A stretch of DNA of 64,000 bases from Bacillota bacterium (GTDB taxonomy: Bacteria; Bacillota; Clostridia; Lachnospirales; Lachnospiraceae), in the NCBI GenBank assembly GCA_023399055.1, contig JAEWQV010000014.1, positions 372,001-436,000 of the forward strand, given 5' to 3'. Numbering within the stretch: the stretch's first letter is position 1; every line of letters starts with the position of its first letter. Positions 17,005-25,557 of this stretch are shown piece by piece. Below the pieces are notes generated by a model. The model ran no database searches, had not been told where the DNA came from, and saw only the letters and a list, made by a program, of their open reading frames with translations. Both the position numbers and the translations under genes were made by a program.

Positions 17005-17694
17005 CTAATCTACAGTACCAAACTTACTCAATGGTTTAATTCGAAGAATAACTGTTCCTCCTATGTTCTTCTTCTCAACATTACCAACTTCCTCAAAACG
17101 GCTATCTCTACTGTGGTTTCGATTATCTCCCATAACAAAGTATTCGCCTTCACCTAATACAATTGCCTGAGCTGCTCTGCCAGGATCTAAAATTGGTTCT
17201 TTACCATAATTCTCTTCTAAAATTTCACCGTCTATATAGATATCACTTCCAATAATTTGAACTGTTTCTCCAGGTAATCCAATTACCCTTTTCACATAAT
17301 ACTCACTGTTTTCACGTCCGAAAGGATAGAATACAATGATATCAAATCGGTCAATTGCATCGAAGTGATAAGTTATCTTCTCAACATATAATTGCTCTCC
17401 ATTATGAAGTGTATTCTCCATAGAGGCTCCGTCAACGATGGTACGTTGTAAAACAAAGTTGGGTAAGATATAAATGCATACGAAAATCAGTACCGCATAA
17501 AAGATTAAATCATAGAGAACACCCCTGGAATTATTCTTTTTCTTCGGCTCTTCCTGATTTTCTGCATTATCAAAATAGGGCTCTTCAAAAACGACAGTAT
17601 CCTCTTCTTGAATAGAAGTATCTACTTCCACTTCCTTGGGGTCCAAAACTTCATCAAACTCTTTCTTTAATTCCTCATCCTGATGATTCGACAT
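17005..17694 (-). CDS. lepB: Signal peptidase I
   Basis: About 229 residues. An acidic cytoplasmic N-terminus of some 55 residues (rich in Glu and Asp) precedes one transmembrane helix (LYDLIFYAVLIFVCIYILP). The S26 catalytic Ser is in DGASMENTL and the Lys in YYVKRVIGLPGE; the closing box GDNRNHSRDSR is present. It removes signal peptides from exported proteins, of which this window has many. The start is the ATG at 17694 after GAGAGG. The acidic N-terminal extension is common in clostridial SPases. Confidence 0.93.
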   Translation of the reverse strand: MSNHQDEELKKEFDEVLDPKEVEVDTSIQEEDTVVFEEPYFDNAENQEEPKKKNNSRGVLYDLIFYAVLIFVCIYILPNFVLQRTIVDGASMENTLHNGEQLYVEKITYHFDAIDRFDIIVFYPFGRENSEYYVKRVIGLPGETVQIIGSDIYIDGEILEENYGKEPILDPGRAAQAIVLGEGEYFVMGDNRNHSRDSRFEEVGNVEKKNIGGTVILRIKPLSKFGTVD

Positions 17695-17741
17695 AGCAAT
17701 TACCTCTCTCACATGTCCTTTAAGTTTTCAATACACGATAA

Positions 17742-17772
17742 AGCACCTTCATAGAAGTAATATGAAAGTGCT
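17742..17772 (-). terminator. Possible terminator or attenuator between rpoZ and lepB
   Basis: AGCACCTTCAT (17742-17752) and ATGAAAGTGCT (17762-17772) form an 11-base stem, with a wobble pair in minus-strand RNA, followed only by TTTATCG. It sits 31 bases after the rpoZ stop. Termination would be partial at best. Confidence 0.4.
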
Positions 17773-17803
17773 GGTAAACTTTTATGGTGATACGTGTATG
17801 GAG

Positions 17804-18061
17804 TTACTGAGCAATGCTAGTATCTTTTACTTCATCATCTCCAACAATCTTAACTTTGGAACGATTTAACTCTTCGACTGCAATAGACAATGGTTTTGGA
17901 TAAGCTACATCTACCAAAGGAGTTGCACCGTCAATAATCTGTCTAGCTCTTCTTGCTGTTGCAATTACGATAGAATATCTACTATTAACTACTGGCTGTT
18001 CTCCTGGTTCTACCTCACTATTTACTACTCGCATTAAATCTGTATATGATGGATGCAACAT
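17804..18061 (-). CDS. rpoZ: RNA polymerase omega subunit
   Basis: 85 residues with the omega pattern: LHPSYTDLMRVVN, NSRYSIVIATARRARQI and KPLSIAVEELNRSKVKI. Omega helps assemble beta-prime into RNA polymerase. A TTG at 18079 is in frame but lies within the GGAAGGAG site, so the ATG at 18061 is the start. Follows remA by 50 bases. In most Firmicutes gmk sits between remA and rpoZ; it is missing here. Confidence 0.92.
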   Translation of the reverse strand: MLHPSYTDLMRVVNSEVEPGEQPVVNSRYSIVIATARRARQIIDGATPLVDVAYPKPLSIAVEELNRSKVKIVGDDEVKDTSIAQ

Positions 18062-18111
18062 ATTTATAACTCCTTCCAATATTAAAAACTCTTATTCATT
18101 TGCCATAATTA

Positions 18112-18387
18112 TTAATCAATGGAGGATGACTCCTGGCTATCCATTAATTCTTTTTGATTCACTCTGCCTGCAATAGTATCCGGAAGCAAGGAGGATAATA
18201 CCAAATGTCCGCTTTCCGTCACAATCACTGACTTCGTCCTTCTCCCACAGGTAGCATCAATCGCCATTCCTGTATCTTTTGCAGATTGTACCAAACGTTT
18301 AATAGGTGCAGCTTCGGGACTAATAATACTAATTATTTTATTCGAATTAACAACATTTCCAAAGCCTACATTTACTAGCTTATTCAA
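18112..18387 (-). CDS. remA: Extracellular matrix regulator RemA (DUF370 family)
   Basis: 91 residues of the DUF370 family, KLVNVGFGNVVNSNKIISI, with the conserved ATCGRRTKSVIVTESGHLVLS core. In Bacillus subtilis RemA is an oligomeric DNA-binding activator of biofilm matrix and osmoprotection genes. Start is TTG, 6 bases after AGAGGA. It follows yicC by 24 bases, as in the usual yicC-remA-gmk-rpoZ order. Confidence 0.92.
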   Translation of the reverse strand: MNKLVNVGFGNVVNSNKIISIISPEAAPIKRLVQSAKDTGMAIDATCGRRTKSVIVTESGHLVLSSLLPDTIAGRVNQKELMDSQESSSID

Positions 18388-18411
18388 AGTTATTCCTCTT
18401 TTCTGCTGTTT

Positions 18412-19290
18412 CTATTCGATATTCTGAATTTGCTCTCTAACCTTTTCAATTTCAGTTTTAAGGTCAATTGCTTTATTGGTTACTTCCAAATCATTGGCCT
18501 TCGATAAAATGGTGTTAGCTTCTCGATTCATCTCTTGTGCAATAAAATCGAGTTTGCGACCAACATTATCACTGTCATTTAGGGTTTCTTTCATATTCTG
18601 AATATGACTTCTTAATCTTACCGTTTCTTCGTCTACACAAATTTTATCAGCAAATACTGTAATTTCAGTTAACATGATACTTTCATCCACGCGGGTATCT
18701 CCAAGAAGCTCTGAAACCTTTGCATAAAGTTTTTTACGGTATTCTGAAACAATCTCAGGTGAACGGGTTTCGATAAAATCCACTAATCGAAGCATTCCGT
18801 CTAACTTTGAAATAATATCCTGCTTTAGATTCTCACCTTCAACAATTCGGGTTTCAACAAAACGTTCTGCTGCTGTACGAACTGCCTGTTCAACCATCTC
18901 CCATAATTCTTTTTCATCGATGGTCTGTTCTTCTAAGGTAAGGACTTCAGGATATCTTGATAGAGCGGATACTCGAATATCAAATTCTAGATTAAACTGA
19001 TCACGCATCTTTTCTAGATTAGAAAGATATTCTCTTGCTAAATCAGAATTATACTTTACACAGACATTATTCTCGGTATAATCCTCATAGGTAATATATA
19101 CATCAATCTTACCTCTTCCGATAAACTGTTTCAGTACATTACGGATACCTGCCTCGAAAAAACTAAGCTTTTTAGGCATTTTGATAGATATATCACAATA
19201 TCTGTGATTTACGGCTTTCATCTCCACAGTGATTTTACGATCAATCTGTACAATCTCACAGCGTCCGAAGCCAGTCATACTCTTCAACAT
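18412..19290 (-). CDS. yicC: YicC-family endoribonuclease
   Basis: 292 residues from MLKSMTGFGRCE, the invariant family start; the frame extends 16 codons further upstream but without a ribosome site, so the ATG at 19290 is used. Other family marks are MKAVNHRYCDISIKMP near the N-terminus and the C-terminal KLDFIAQEMNREANTILSKA. YicC/YloC proteins are endoribonucleases involved in RNA turnover. First gene of the yicC-remA-rpoZ unit with a good promoter at 19363-19391. Confidence 0.9.
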   Translation of the reverse strand: MLKSMTGFGRCEIVQIDRKITVEMKAVNHRYCDISIKMPKKLSFFEAGIRNVLKQFIGRGKIDVYITYEDYTENNVCVKYNSDLAREYLSNLEKMRDQFNLEFDIRVSALSRYPEVLTLEEQTIDEKELWEMVEQAVRTAAERFVETRIVEGENLKQDIISKLDGMLRLVDFIETRSPEIVSEYRKKLYAKVSELLGDTRVDESIMLTEITVFADKICVDEETVRLRSHIQNMKETLNDSDNVGRKLDFIAQEMNREANTILSKANDLEVTNKAIDLKTEIEKVREQIQNIE

Positions 19291-19362
19291 AGACACACAC
19301 TCTTTCATGCTAATTTTGGTGCATTGCGTGTGCACCATTGCTGAATTTTATATATTCAACTA

Positions 19363-19391
19363 ATTATAAATGAAAAATTATCCTAAGTCAA
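19363..19391 (-). promoter_or_regulatory. Sigma-A promoter of yicC-remA-rpoZ
   Basis: On the minus strand TTGACT (complement of 19386-19391), a 17-base spacer and TATAAT (complement of 19363-19368) lie about 70 bases before the yicC start codon. Confidence 0.75.
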
Positions 19392-19444
19392 GGAAATGAA
19401 CAATGTTCTCTGATAGTACAGTACAGATTAATCGTGAATAATAT

Positions 19445-20143
19445 CTATTCCCACTTTTGATTTGCTTTTGAATCTCCCCCAGAGAAGGCATGAATTAAGT
19501 AAATAATAAGAAAAGATAGGATTACTAAAAGTATTACCCAAAATCCAGCAACTGAATAATTTCCGCCAGCTACTTCTGAAGCTATTGCTACAGACATGGT
19601 TCTGGTTTTACCTAATATATTACCAGCAAGCATAGAGGTGGCTCCGTATTCACCAATTGCTCGTGCAAAGGTAAGTACAGTTCCGGATATTATTCCTGGA
19701 CGAGATAGTGGGAGAATTAGTTTCCAAAAAATTTTAAACTCAGTTAGCCCTAACGTTCTCGCTGCATGAATTAAATTGACATCCACTTGTTCAAAGGCAG
19801 CCCGAGCATTCCGATACATTAAAGGGAATGCGATAATACCAGCGGCAATCACGCAACCTGCCCAGGTTTGAACAATCTTGATATCAAAATTAAGATATAG
19901 GAATTTGCCAAAAGGTCTCCTTAAACTAAATAGAATCAATAAAAAAAATCCAGCTACCGTTGGTGGCAGGACCAACGGTAGCGTGAGGATGGTATCAATT
20001 ATCATTTTTAAGCGTTTACTTGCATTCATCACAAGTCTGGCAGCATAGATACCCAGAAAGAAAGCAATGCCTGTAGCAACAATACCTGTTTTTATGGATA
20101 TGTAGAGGGGACTATAATCTATGCTATTTATTAACTGAACCAA
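19445..20143 (-). CDS. modB: Molybdate ABC transporter permease
   Basis: 232 residues with five or six membrane helices and the ABC permease EAA loop (AARTLGLTEFKIFWKLILPLS). The C-terminal GEYGATSMLAGNILGKTRT is typical of ModB/CysT permeases for tetrahedral oxyanions. Start is TTG, about 10 bases after GGAAGG; no better start exists nearby. It follows modA by 28 bases. No modC ATPase gene follows; the next gene is yicC. Confidence 0.88.
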   Translation of the reverse strand: MVQLINSIDYSPLYISIKTGIVATGIAFFLGIYAARLVMNASKRLKMIIDTILTLPLVLPPTVAGFFLLILFSLRRPFGKFLYLNFDIKIVQTWAGCVIAAGIIAFPLMYRNARAAFEQVDVNLIHAARTLGLTEFKIFWKLILPLSRPGIISGTVLTFARAIGEYGATSMLAGNILGKTRTMSVAIASEVAGGNYSVAGFWVILLVILSFLIIYLIHAFSGGDSKANQKWE

Positions 20144-20171
20144 ATAAAATCACCCTTCCTAGTATAATTAT

Positions 20172-21074
20172 TTATTCGCTAGCAACAGTAAAACCATACG
20201 CTTCAAAAAGTACTTTTGCTATATCAGAGGACAAGAATTTGATAAAATCATCTGCTGCCTTTTGTTGAATAGCGTCTGCTTCGGGATTAATAACCCTTCC
20301 TACGGGATAAATAACAGGGCTGCTAAGACTTCCCTCTGGTGCAGCAGTAATTACTTCTACCAGATCCTTCATTGATCTGGCATCTGTTTCGTAAACCACA
20401 CCTACCTCATTACTTGCTTCACTTACTGCACTTAAAACAGCTGTAACATTGCTACCTTCATTGATTTCCAACTCTTGAACCTTATCCCAGATACCAAGGT
20501 TTTGAAAAATCTGGCGTGCATAATCACCAACCGGAACACTTTCTGCTGCAAGTGCAAGGCTCTTTGCCTCGAATATATTTTCAAAACCAGTGACTTTGGT
20601 CTCTGTGCCTGTAGGCTTTATTAGCACAACTTTATTCTCCAGTAAATTAACAATGGATTCCGCTGTTACATAGCCCTCTTCCTGCAAGGTGGTCATTTGC
20701 TTGGTGGCGGCAGAGAAAAAGATATCACATTCTGCACCTTCTTCAATCTGTGTCTGCAGTGTTCCAGAGCTATCCGCATTGTAGGTGATTTTTACGTTAG
20801 GTTGTGTTTCGTTATATTTTACGGCGATATCCTCCATTACATTACTAAGACTCGCTGCTATAAATACATAGACCTCCGTATCTGCAATTTGTTCGGGTTC
20901 AGGTGGTGTAGTGGGGGCTGCTTGTGTTAGGGTAACAGCAGCTGTAGGGTCGGCTTCCTTTGTGACTGTGGTTGGAGTTGCCTCCGGTTTGTCTTTTGCG
21001 GACTGTTTCTCGCTGCAACCAATTAGTAGAACTGATAGTAACACAACTAGTAAGAACATAAAATGGCGTTTCAT
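20172..21074 (-). CDS. modA: Molybdate-binding lipoprotein of ABC transporter
   Basis: 300 residues. Lipoprotein signal with lipobox LIGC, then a Pro/Thr-rich linker (residues 25-65) that tethers the binding domain. The domain shows FIAASLSNVMEDIA, YNADSSGTLQTQIEEGAECDIFFSA and the later VGVVYETDA segment, the ModA pattern in which Ser residues bind molybdate or tungstate. AAGGAGG lies before the ATG. Downstream of the polyamine cluster by 104 bases that include a possible promoter and palindrome. Confidence 0.9.
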   Translation of the reverse strand: MKRHFMFLLVVLLSVLLIGCSEKQSAKDKPEATPTTVTKEADPTAAVTLTQAAPTTPPEPEQIADTEVYVFIAASLSNVMEDIAVKYNETQPNVKITYNADSSGTLQTQIEEGAECDIFFSAATKQMTTLQEEGYVTAESIVNLLENKVVLIKPTGTETKVTGFENIFEAKSLALAAESVPVGDYARQIFQNLGIWDKVQELEINEGSNVTAVLSAVSEASNEVGVVYETDARSMKDLVEVITAAPEGSLSSPVIYPVGRVINPEADAIQQKAADDFIKFLSSDIAKVLFEAYGFTVASE

Positions 21075-21126
21075 AATAAGAATCCTCCTTTTTTAGGTTT
21101 CTGCAAGCTTAGAGCTGCAGATATAT

Positions 21127-21141
21127 GTTATGTTTCATAAC
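21127..21141 (-). promoter_or_regulatory. Palindrome upstream of modA
   Basis: GTTATG-TTT-CATAAC is a perfect 15-base palindrome 53 bases upstream of the modA start. A TTGTCT lies 17 bases before it on the minus strand, which would place the palindrome on the -10 region. It could bind an oxyanion-responsive regulator of the ModE/TunR kind; this is inference from position only. Confidence 0.35.
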
Positions 21142-21178
21142 TCTTTCTCTTTGGTCGCAGACAAGGAAACTGATACTC

Positions 21179-22294
21179 CTAATATGCGGATTGATATATT
21201 TCAAACACATCGGTGCGGTTTAAGGTGGTATAGTTATTTGCCATCAGTCTTTTTTGATTTTGTAAAACTGAATCAGAAAATTCATATATTTGTGAGACGG
21301 ATACTCCATACTCCCGCAAGGATCTTTTTCTAAGGATTACTGAAAATAATTTATCTAATTCTTTATAAACCAGTGATTCTTTACTGCCAATTACCTGTGA
21401 TAAGAAATAATTTAACTCCCTTATCTTTCCTTCTGGTCTCAAACATTGGTATTTTTGAAATACTGCATAAAACATAGTATAATTTGCTTCACCATGTACA
21501 ACATGAAGAACTGATCCCAAAGGATAACTAAGTGCATGCACCGCTGCACAACCAGCGTTACCAAACGCAATTCCTGCATAAGTACTAGCTAATAGAAAAT
21601 CTTTCATAATCGGAAATCTAGCCTGCTCACCCTCTATAGCAATTGTTTGATATCCCTTTAGTATTTTTTCCATAGCAATTTTTGAGTAAAGTTCTGTAAA
21701 CTCATTGGCTTTTGGGGATAAGTAAGACTCTATTGCATGAATGAATGCATCGATGGAACTGGTTGCAAAGTCAACAAAAGAAAGTGTGTCTAACAACTCT
21801 GGAATTAGTACGGCATAATCGGCATATAGTTCATCAACGGCTAAGCCTAACTTCGTTTTCTTGGCAGACAGTTCTAATATCGATATGTTAGTCACCTCAC
21901 TGCCTGTTCCACAGGTTGTTGGTACCAAAACCAACTCTTTCTTCTTTATTACTTCTAATTTTCTTTCAAATAGTTCCTGTACAGGACTAACATTTTCTAG
22001 GACAAACAGCTTTGCAACGTCCAGAATTGATCCGCCTCCAATTGCAATTACTCTTTTATAGGCAATTCCCTTTATTTCCTTGTAGATTGCCTCTACTATG
22101 CCATCGGTGGGCTCACCAGTCCCAAACAATCGCAGATTAATAACTTTAGCTTCGCTTTCCTTTATTTTTAAATACTTCTCAATTATGTGTCCACTTGTAA
22201 TAATTAAGTCGTCCTGTCCAATGAGAAATGTATCTAAGAATTCCTCGAAACGATCATATATTTGAATTGTCGTCCTAAGTCGAAATTGTTTCAC
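21179..22294 (-). CDS. 4hbD: 4-hydroxybutyrate dehydrogenase (iron-containing alcohol dehydrogenase family)
   Basis: 371 residues from the GTG at 22294 (GGAGG 5 bases upstream); an in-frame ATG at 22306 overlaps that site. The sequence strongly resembles, from memory, the 371-residue Clostridium kluyveri enzyme: GGGSILDVAK for NAD, VPTTCGTGSEVTN, SSIDAFIHAIESYLSP, and metal-ligand histidines in HALSYPLGSVLHVVHGEANY. It reduces succinate semialdehyde to 4-hydroxybutyrate. It lies 19 bases after the aldehyde dehydrogenase gene and is the last gene of the polyamine cluster. Reduction of 4-aminobutanal is an alternative activity. Confidence 0.83.
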   Translation of the reverse strand: MKQFRLRTTIQIYDRFEEFLDTFLIGQDDLIITSGHIIEKYLKIKESEAKVINLRLFGTGEPTDGIVEAIYKEIKGIAYKRVIAIGGGSILDVAKLFVLENVSPVQELFERKLEVIKKKELVLVPTTCGTGSEVTNISILELSAKKTKLGLAVDELYADYAVLIPELLDTLSFVDFATSSIDAFIHAIESYLSPKANEFTELYSKIAMEKILKGYQTIAIEGEQARFPIMKDFLLASTYAGIAFGNAGCAAVHALSYPLGSVLHVVHGEANYTMFYAVFQKYQCLRPEGKIRELNYFLSQVIGSKESLVYKELDKLFSVILRKRSLREYGVSVSQIYEFSDSVLQNQKRLMANNYTTLNRTDVFEIYQSAY

Positions 22295-22313
22295 AATTAC
22301 CTCCATTTAACTT

Positions 22314-23798
22314 TTATCTCTCTGCATACCATCCAACTATTCCTGGATTAAGATTAATATTAATTTGCTTTACTTCCTGATATTCTTCCAAGCCTTGTAT
22401 TCCAAGCTCTCTGCCATATCCGCTCATTTTATAACCACCCCAAGGGGCTTCGTTAAAGGTTGGATTATAGCAATTTATCCAAGTGATGCCCGCTCTAATT
22501 TCTTTTACAACCCGAAGTGCTCTGGCACCATCGGTTGTAAAGACTGCTCCTGCCAAACCATAAATGGTATCATTTGCAAGACGAATGGCTTCTTCTTCCG
22601 TTTTAAAGGTTTGTATCGTAACCACTGGTCCAAATACCTCCTCCTTGACAATTGTCATCTCAGACGTGCAGTTGTCAAAGATGGTAGGTCTGACAAAGTA
22701 CCCTTTTGCACAATCTCCTTCTGTATAACGATAACCACCGCAAACGCAGGTGGCTCCTTCTTCCTTTGCCTTGTCTATGTACGCTAGTACTGTCAGCATA
22801 TGTGATTCTGAAACCAATGGCCCCATATCTGGATTATCAAGACCATTTCCAAGGGTCATTGCATTCGCTCTCTGTGCCAAACGTTCCACAAATTTATTCT
22901 TAATGCTTTCCTCTATAATAATTCTAGAGCCCGCGGAACAAACTTCACCCTGATTGAAGAAAATACCAATCATAGCCCACTCTACAGCTCCTTCAAAATC
23001 GGCATCTGCAAATATTACATTTGGTGACTTGCCACCAAGCTCTAACCCAACCTTTTTCAAGTTCCCAATTGCAGCTTTTGCAATACTCTGTCCCACCTCG
23101 GTACTTCCGGTAAAAGTAACCATATCCACATCAGGATTTGCTGCAATCTCATGTCCTACCGTTGATCCAGAACCCATTACCAGATTAATCGTGCCTTTTG
23201 GAAGTCCGACTTCATCCATAATCTCAAATAATGCTATTGCGGATAGCGGTGTAACAGTGCTGGGTTTAAAAACAATACAATTTCCCGCACTTAAGGCAGG
23301 TGCAATCTTCCATACTGCCATAAGAAGTGGGTAATTCCAGGGTGTAATCTGACCACATACACCAATTGGTTCATGCACAGTATAGGTGTGCATTTGCCCG
23401 AAGCCATCCTGAACATCATATACACCCCCATAAGGGGCTTTAATCATTCCCGCATAGTAACGGAAGCAATGAATTGCATCATCAATATCCCCTTCGGCCT
23501 CTCGAAGTGGTTTGCCATTGTCTAAGGTATCTAATCGTGCCAGCTCATCCCTTCTTTTATCCATTAAATCTGCTATTTGCAAAATGATATCCGAACGCTT
23601 TTGCGCATTCATTCTTCGCCATTCACCCGGTCCATAAAAGGCTTCTTTGGCTGCTGCTATTGCCAGTTTAGCATCCTCTGCTCCGCCTTCTGCTGTTCTT
23701 GTTATTACTTCACCTGTTGCTGGATTTGTTATTTTTCTTGCTTTTCCGGATAACGACATGACCCATTCGCCATTAATATAATTTTTCTTAATCTCCAT
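22314..23798 (-). CDS. Aldehyde dehydrogenase, betaine/4-aminobutyraldehyde type
   Basis: 494 residues. NAD(P) aldehyde dehydrogenase with PWNYPLLMAVWKIAPALSAG, the FTGSTEVGQ loop, catalytic Glu in LELGGKSPN and catalytic Cys in FNQGEVCSAGSR. The C-terminus (APWGGYKMSGYGRELG, then GLEEYQEVKQININL) is of the GbsA/BADH group, whose members oxidise aminoaldehydes. Placed after patA, it most likely converts 4-aminobutanal to 4-aminobutyrate. GGAGG is 7 bases before the ATG at 23798; earlier in-frame starts lack a site. A structured intergenic region precedes it. Confidence 0.87.
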   Translation of the reverse strand: MEIKKNYINGEWVMSLSGKARKITNPATGEVITRTAEGGAEDAKLAIAAAKEAFYGPGEWRRMNAQKRSDIILQIADLMDKRRDELARLDTLDNGKPLREAEGDIDDAIHCFRYYAGMIKAPYGGVYDVQDGFGQMHTYTVHEPIGVCGQITPWNYPLLMAVWKIAPALSAGNCIVFKPSTVTPLSAIALFEIMDEVGLPKGTINLVMGSGSTVGHEIAANPDVDMVTFTGSTEVGQSIAKAAIGNLKKVGLELGGKSPNVIFADADFEGAVEWAMIGIFFNQGEVCSAGSRIIIEESIKNKFVERLAQRANAMTLGNGLDNPDMGPLVSESHMLTVLAYIDKAKEEGATCVCGGYRYTEGDCAKGYFVRPTIFDNCTSEMTIVKEEVFGPVVTIQTFKTEEEAIRLANDTIYGLAGAVFTTDGARALRVVKEIRAGITWINCYNPTFNEAPWGGYKMSGYGRELGIQGLEEYQEVKQININLNPGIVGWYAER

Positions 23799-23889
23799 TT
23801 CAATACCTCCATTTATATAGTGATTGATAGACATAGGAAATATGTAGAATCTACTAGTTGTAATTTTGTTGTTACATTTTATAAAAGAA

Positions 23890-23968
23890 ATACACAGTAA
23901 CTGCTATTTCACGCTATGGCCCCTTCCATCGTGGTTAACCTTTGCTTTCAATAGTGTTTACTGTGTAT
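23890..23968 (-). promoter_or_regulatory. Branched RNA structure between patA and the aldehyde dehydrogenase gene
   Basis: ATACACAGTAA (23890-23900) pairs perfectly with TTACTGTGTAT (23958-23968); inside, CTATT (23904-23908) pairs with AATAG (23950-23954), and a separate hairpin CACG-CT-ATGG / CCAT-CGTG fills 23910-23933. Read on the minus strand the structure ends just before TTTCTTTTAT, so it may terminate or attenuate transcription leaving patA. It could also be a ligand-sensing leader. Type is uncertain. Confidence 0.45.
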
Positions 23969-23999
23969 ATCAATAATAACGGTAAATCTATACTCACTC

Positions 24000-25355
24000 T
24001 TATAGATTAAACTCTGCCTTCGTTTCAATTACTGCCTCTTCCAAACGCAGTAATATTTGATCAATATCCTCGTGTGTAATGATAGCTGCCGGTTCAAAAC
24101 GAATACATTTGGCATTAACTAAAGTACCTGCTGTCAAAACTCGTCTTGCAAACATACCCTTTGCCACACTATAACCCACGTCACTGGTAACAAATTCTAA
24201 ACCTATCATTAAGCCGATGCCTCGTACCTCTTCCATAACGGTCGGATATTTTTCTACTAACTTCTGAATGCCTGCAATCAGATATATCCCTTTTTCAGCA
24301 CACTGACCTGGAATATCATTCTCCAGCATATATTTAATCGTCGCAAGGGCTGCAGAACAAGCCAGCGGATTACCTCCAAAGGTAGGGGACCCAAGTAACC
24401 AGGGATTATTAACTAATTCCTCCGTCCACATATGTGGCCTGCAGATAATTCCGGTTATTGGCATAATGCCACCACCAAAAGCCTTACCATAGGTTAAGAT
24501 ATCCGGAACTACATCCTCAGCTTCACAGCGAAACATTGTGCCCGTACGTCCCATACCGCTTTGTATTTCATCAAAAATAAGAGCTACACCATATTCATCA
24601 CAGATACTACGAACCTCTTTTAAGTATCCCTTTGGAGGAACGATAATTCCTGCTTCACCCTGAATTGGCTCAAGTATCACTGCTGCCACACTTTCACCAA
24701 CTGCCTTAAGGTTACGAATGGCTTTACGAATATCCTCTGCATTGCCAAATTCCACGTGTTGGACCTGTTGAACCATTGGCGCATAGGGAACTCGGTAAGT
24801 GCCTTTACCACCCATAGAGATTGCACCCATTGATTTACCATGAAAAGCTCCTACGGTAGAGATATACCACTTTCCCCCAGTTGCAATGCGGGCTAGTTTT
24901 AGAGCCATTTCTACTGCTTCCGCTCCACCATTTGTAAAGAAGCATTTTTCCAGGTCTCCAGGAGTAATATCTGCTACTGCTTTTGCAAGATAACCTCTTA
25001 AGGGATCTAGCAATTCCTGTGAATGCAGTGCTTGATGATCTAATTGTGCTTTTACTGTTTCAATAATTTCACTGTTTCTATGACCACAGGTATAGATACC
25101 AAAACCACCTAAGCAGTCGATAAATTCTTCTCCGTATAATCCAGAGCAGTAAGCACCATAATCCTTCCACTCAACAACAGCTGCATTGGTTGAAACAGAC
25201 TTTCTGTATTTCAGCCATCCAGGGCTGACATAGGTGTCGAAGTATTCCACAGTTTCCTGTGTGATTTCCTGCTTCTGTTCCTCTGTCAGTTCATTGCTGT
25301 GAATAAAGTTGATTACCTTGTTTAATTCCTTTACTACCTGCTCTTTGTTTCTCAT
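24000..25355 (-). CDS. patA: Putrescine aminotransferase
   Basis: 451 residues, a class III PLP aminotransferase closely resembling E. coli YgjG/PatA: YVSPGWLKYRKSV, EFIDCLGGFGIYTCGHRN, HSQELLDPLRGYLAKAV, FHGKSMGAISMGGKGTYR, LEPIQGEAGI, IFDEIQSGMGRTG and the PLP lysine in YGKAFGGGIMP. It transfers an amino group from putrescine to 2-oxoglutarate, giving 4-aminobutanal. The ATG at 25355 aligns with the family start; upstream in-frame codons (to 25415) lack a ribosome site. Directly downstream of potD, upstream of the aldehyde dehydrogenase. Confidence 0.9.
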   Translation of the reverse strand: MRNKEQVVKELNKVINFIHSNELTEEQKQEITQETVEYFDTYVSPGWLKYRKSVSTNAAVVEWKDYGAYCSGLYGEEFIDCLGGFGIYTCGHRNSEIIETVKAQLDHQALHSQELLDPLRGYLAKAVADITPGDLEKCFFTNGGAEAVEMALKLARIATGGKWYISTVGAFHGKSMGAISMGGKGTYRVPYAPMVQQVQHVEFGNAEDIRKAIRNLKAVGESVAAVILEPIQGEAGIIVPPKGYLKEVRSICDEYGVALIFDEIQSGMGRTGTMFRCEAEDVVPDILTYGKAFGGGIMPITGIICRPHMWTEELVNNPWLLGSPTFGGNPLACSAALATIKYMLENDIPGQCAEKGIYLIAGIQKLVEKYPTVMEEVRGIGLMIGLEFVTSDVGYSVAKGMFARRVLTAGTLVNAKCIRFEPAAIITHEDIDQILLRLEEAVIETKAEFNL

Positions 25356-25557
25356 AGTTATTACCGACCTTTCATTTTCGATCATTCTATGATCTTTTTT
25401 TATACATACCAACACAGTCCCTGATGCTTGTAACTTGTGTTGTTTATGACATTCTAACGATAACTTATTTGGATTTTTAGTGACTTTTTATTTCAAATGG
25501 TTCTCATGATTGCAATGTAAAAACTTCAGCATAAGTTTTAGTTGTTAATTCATCTTG

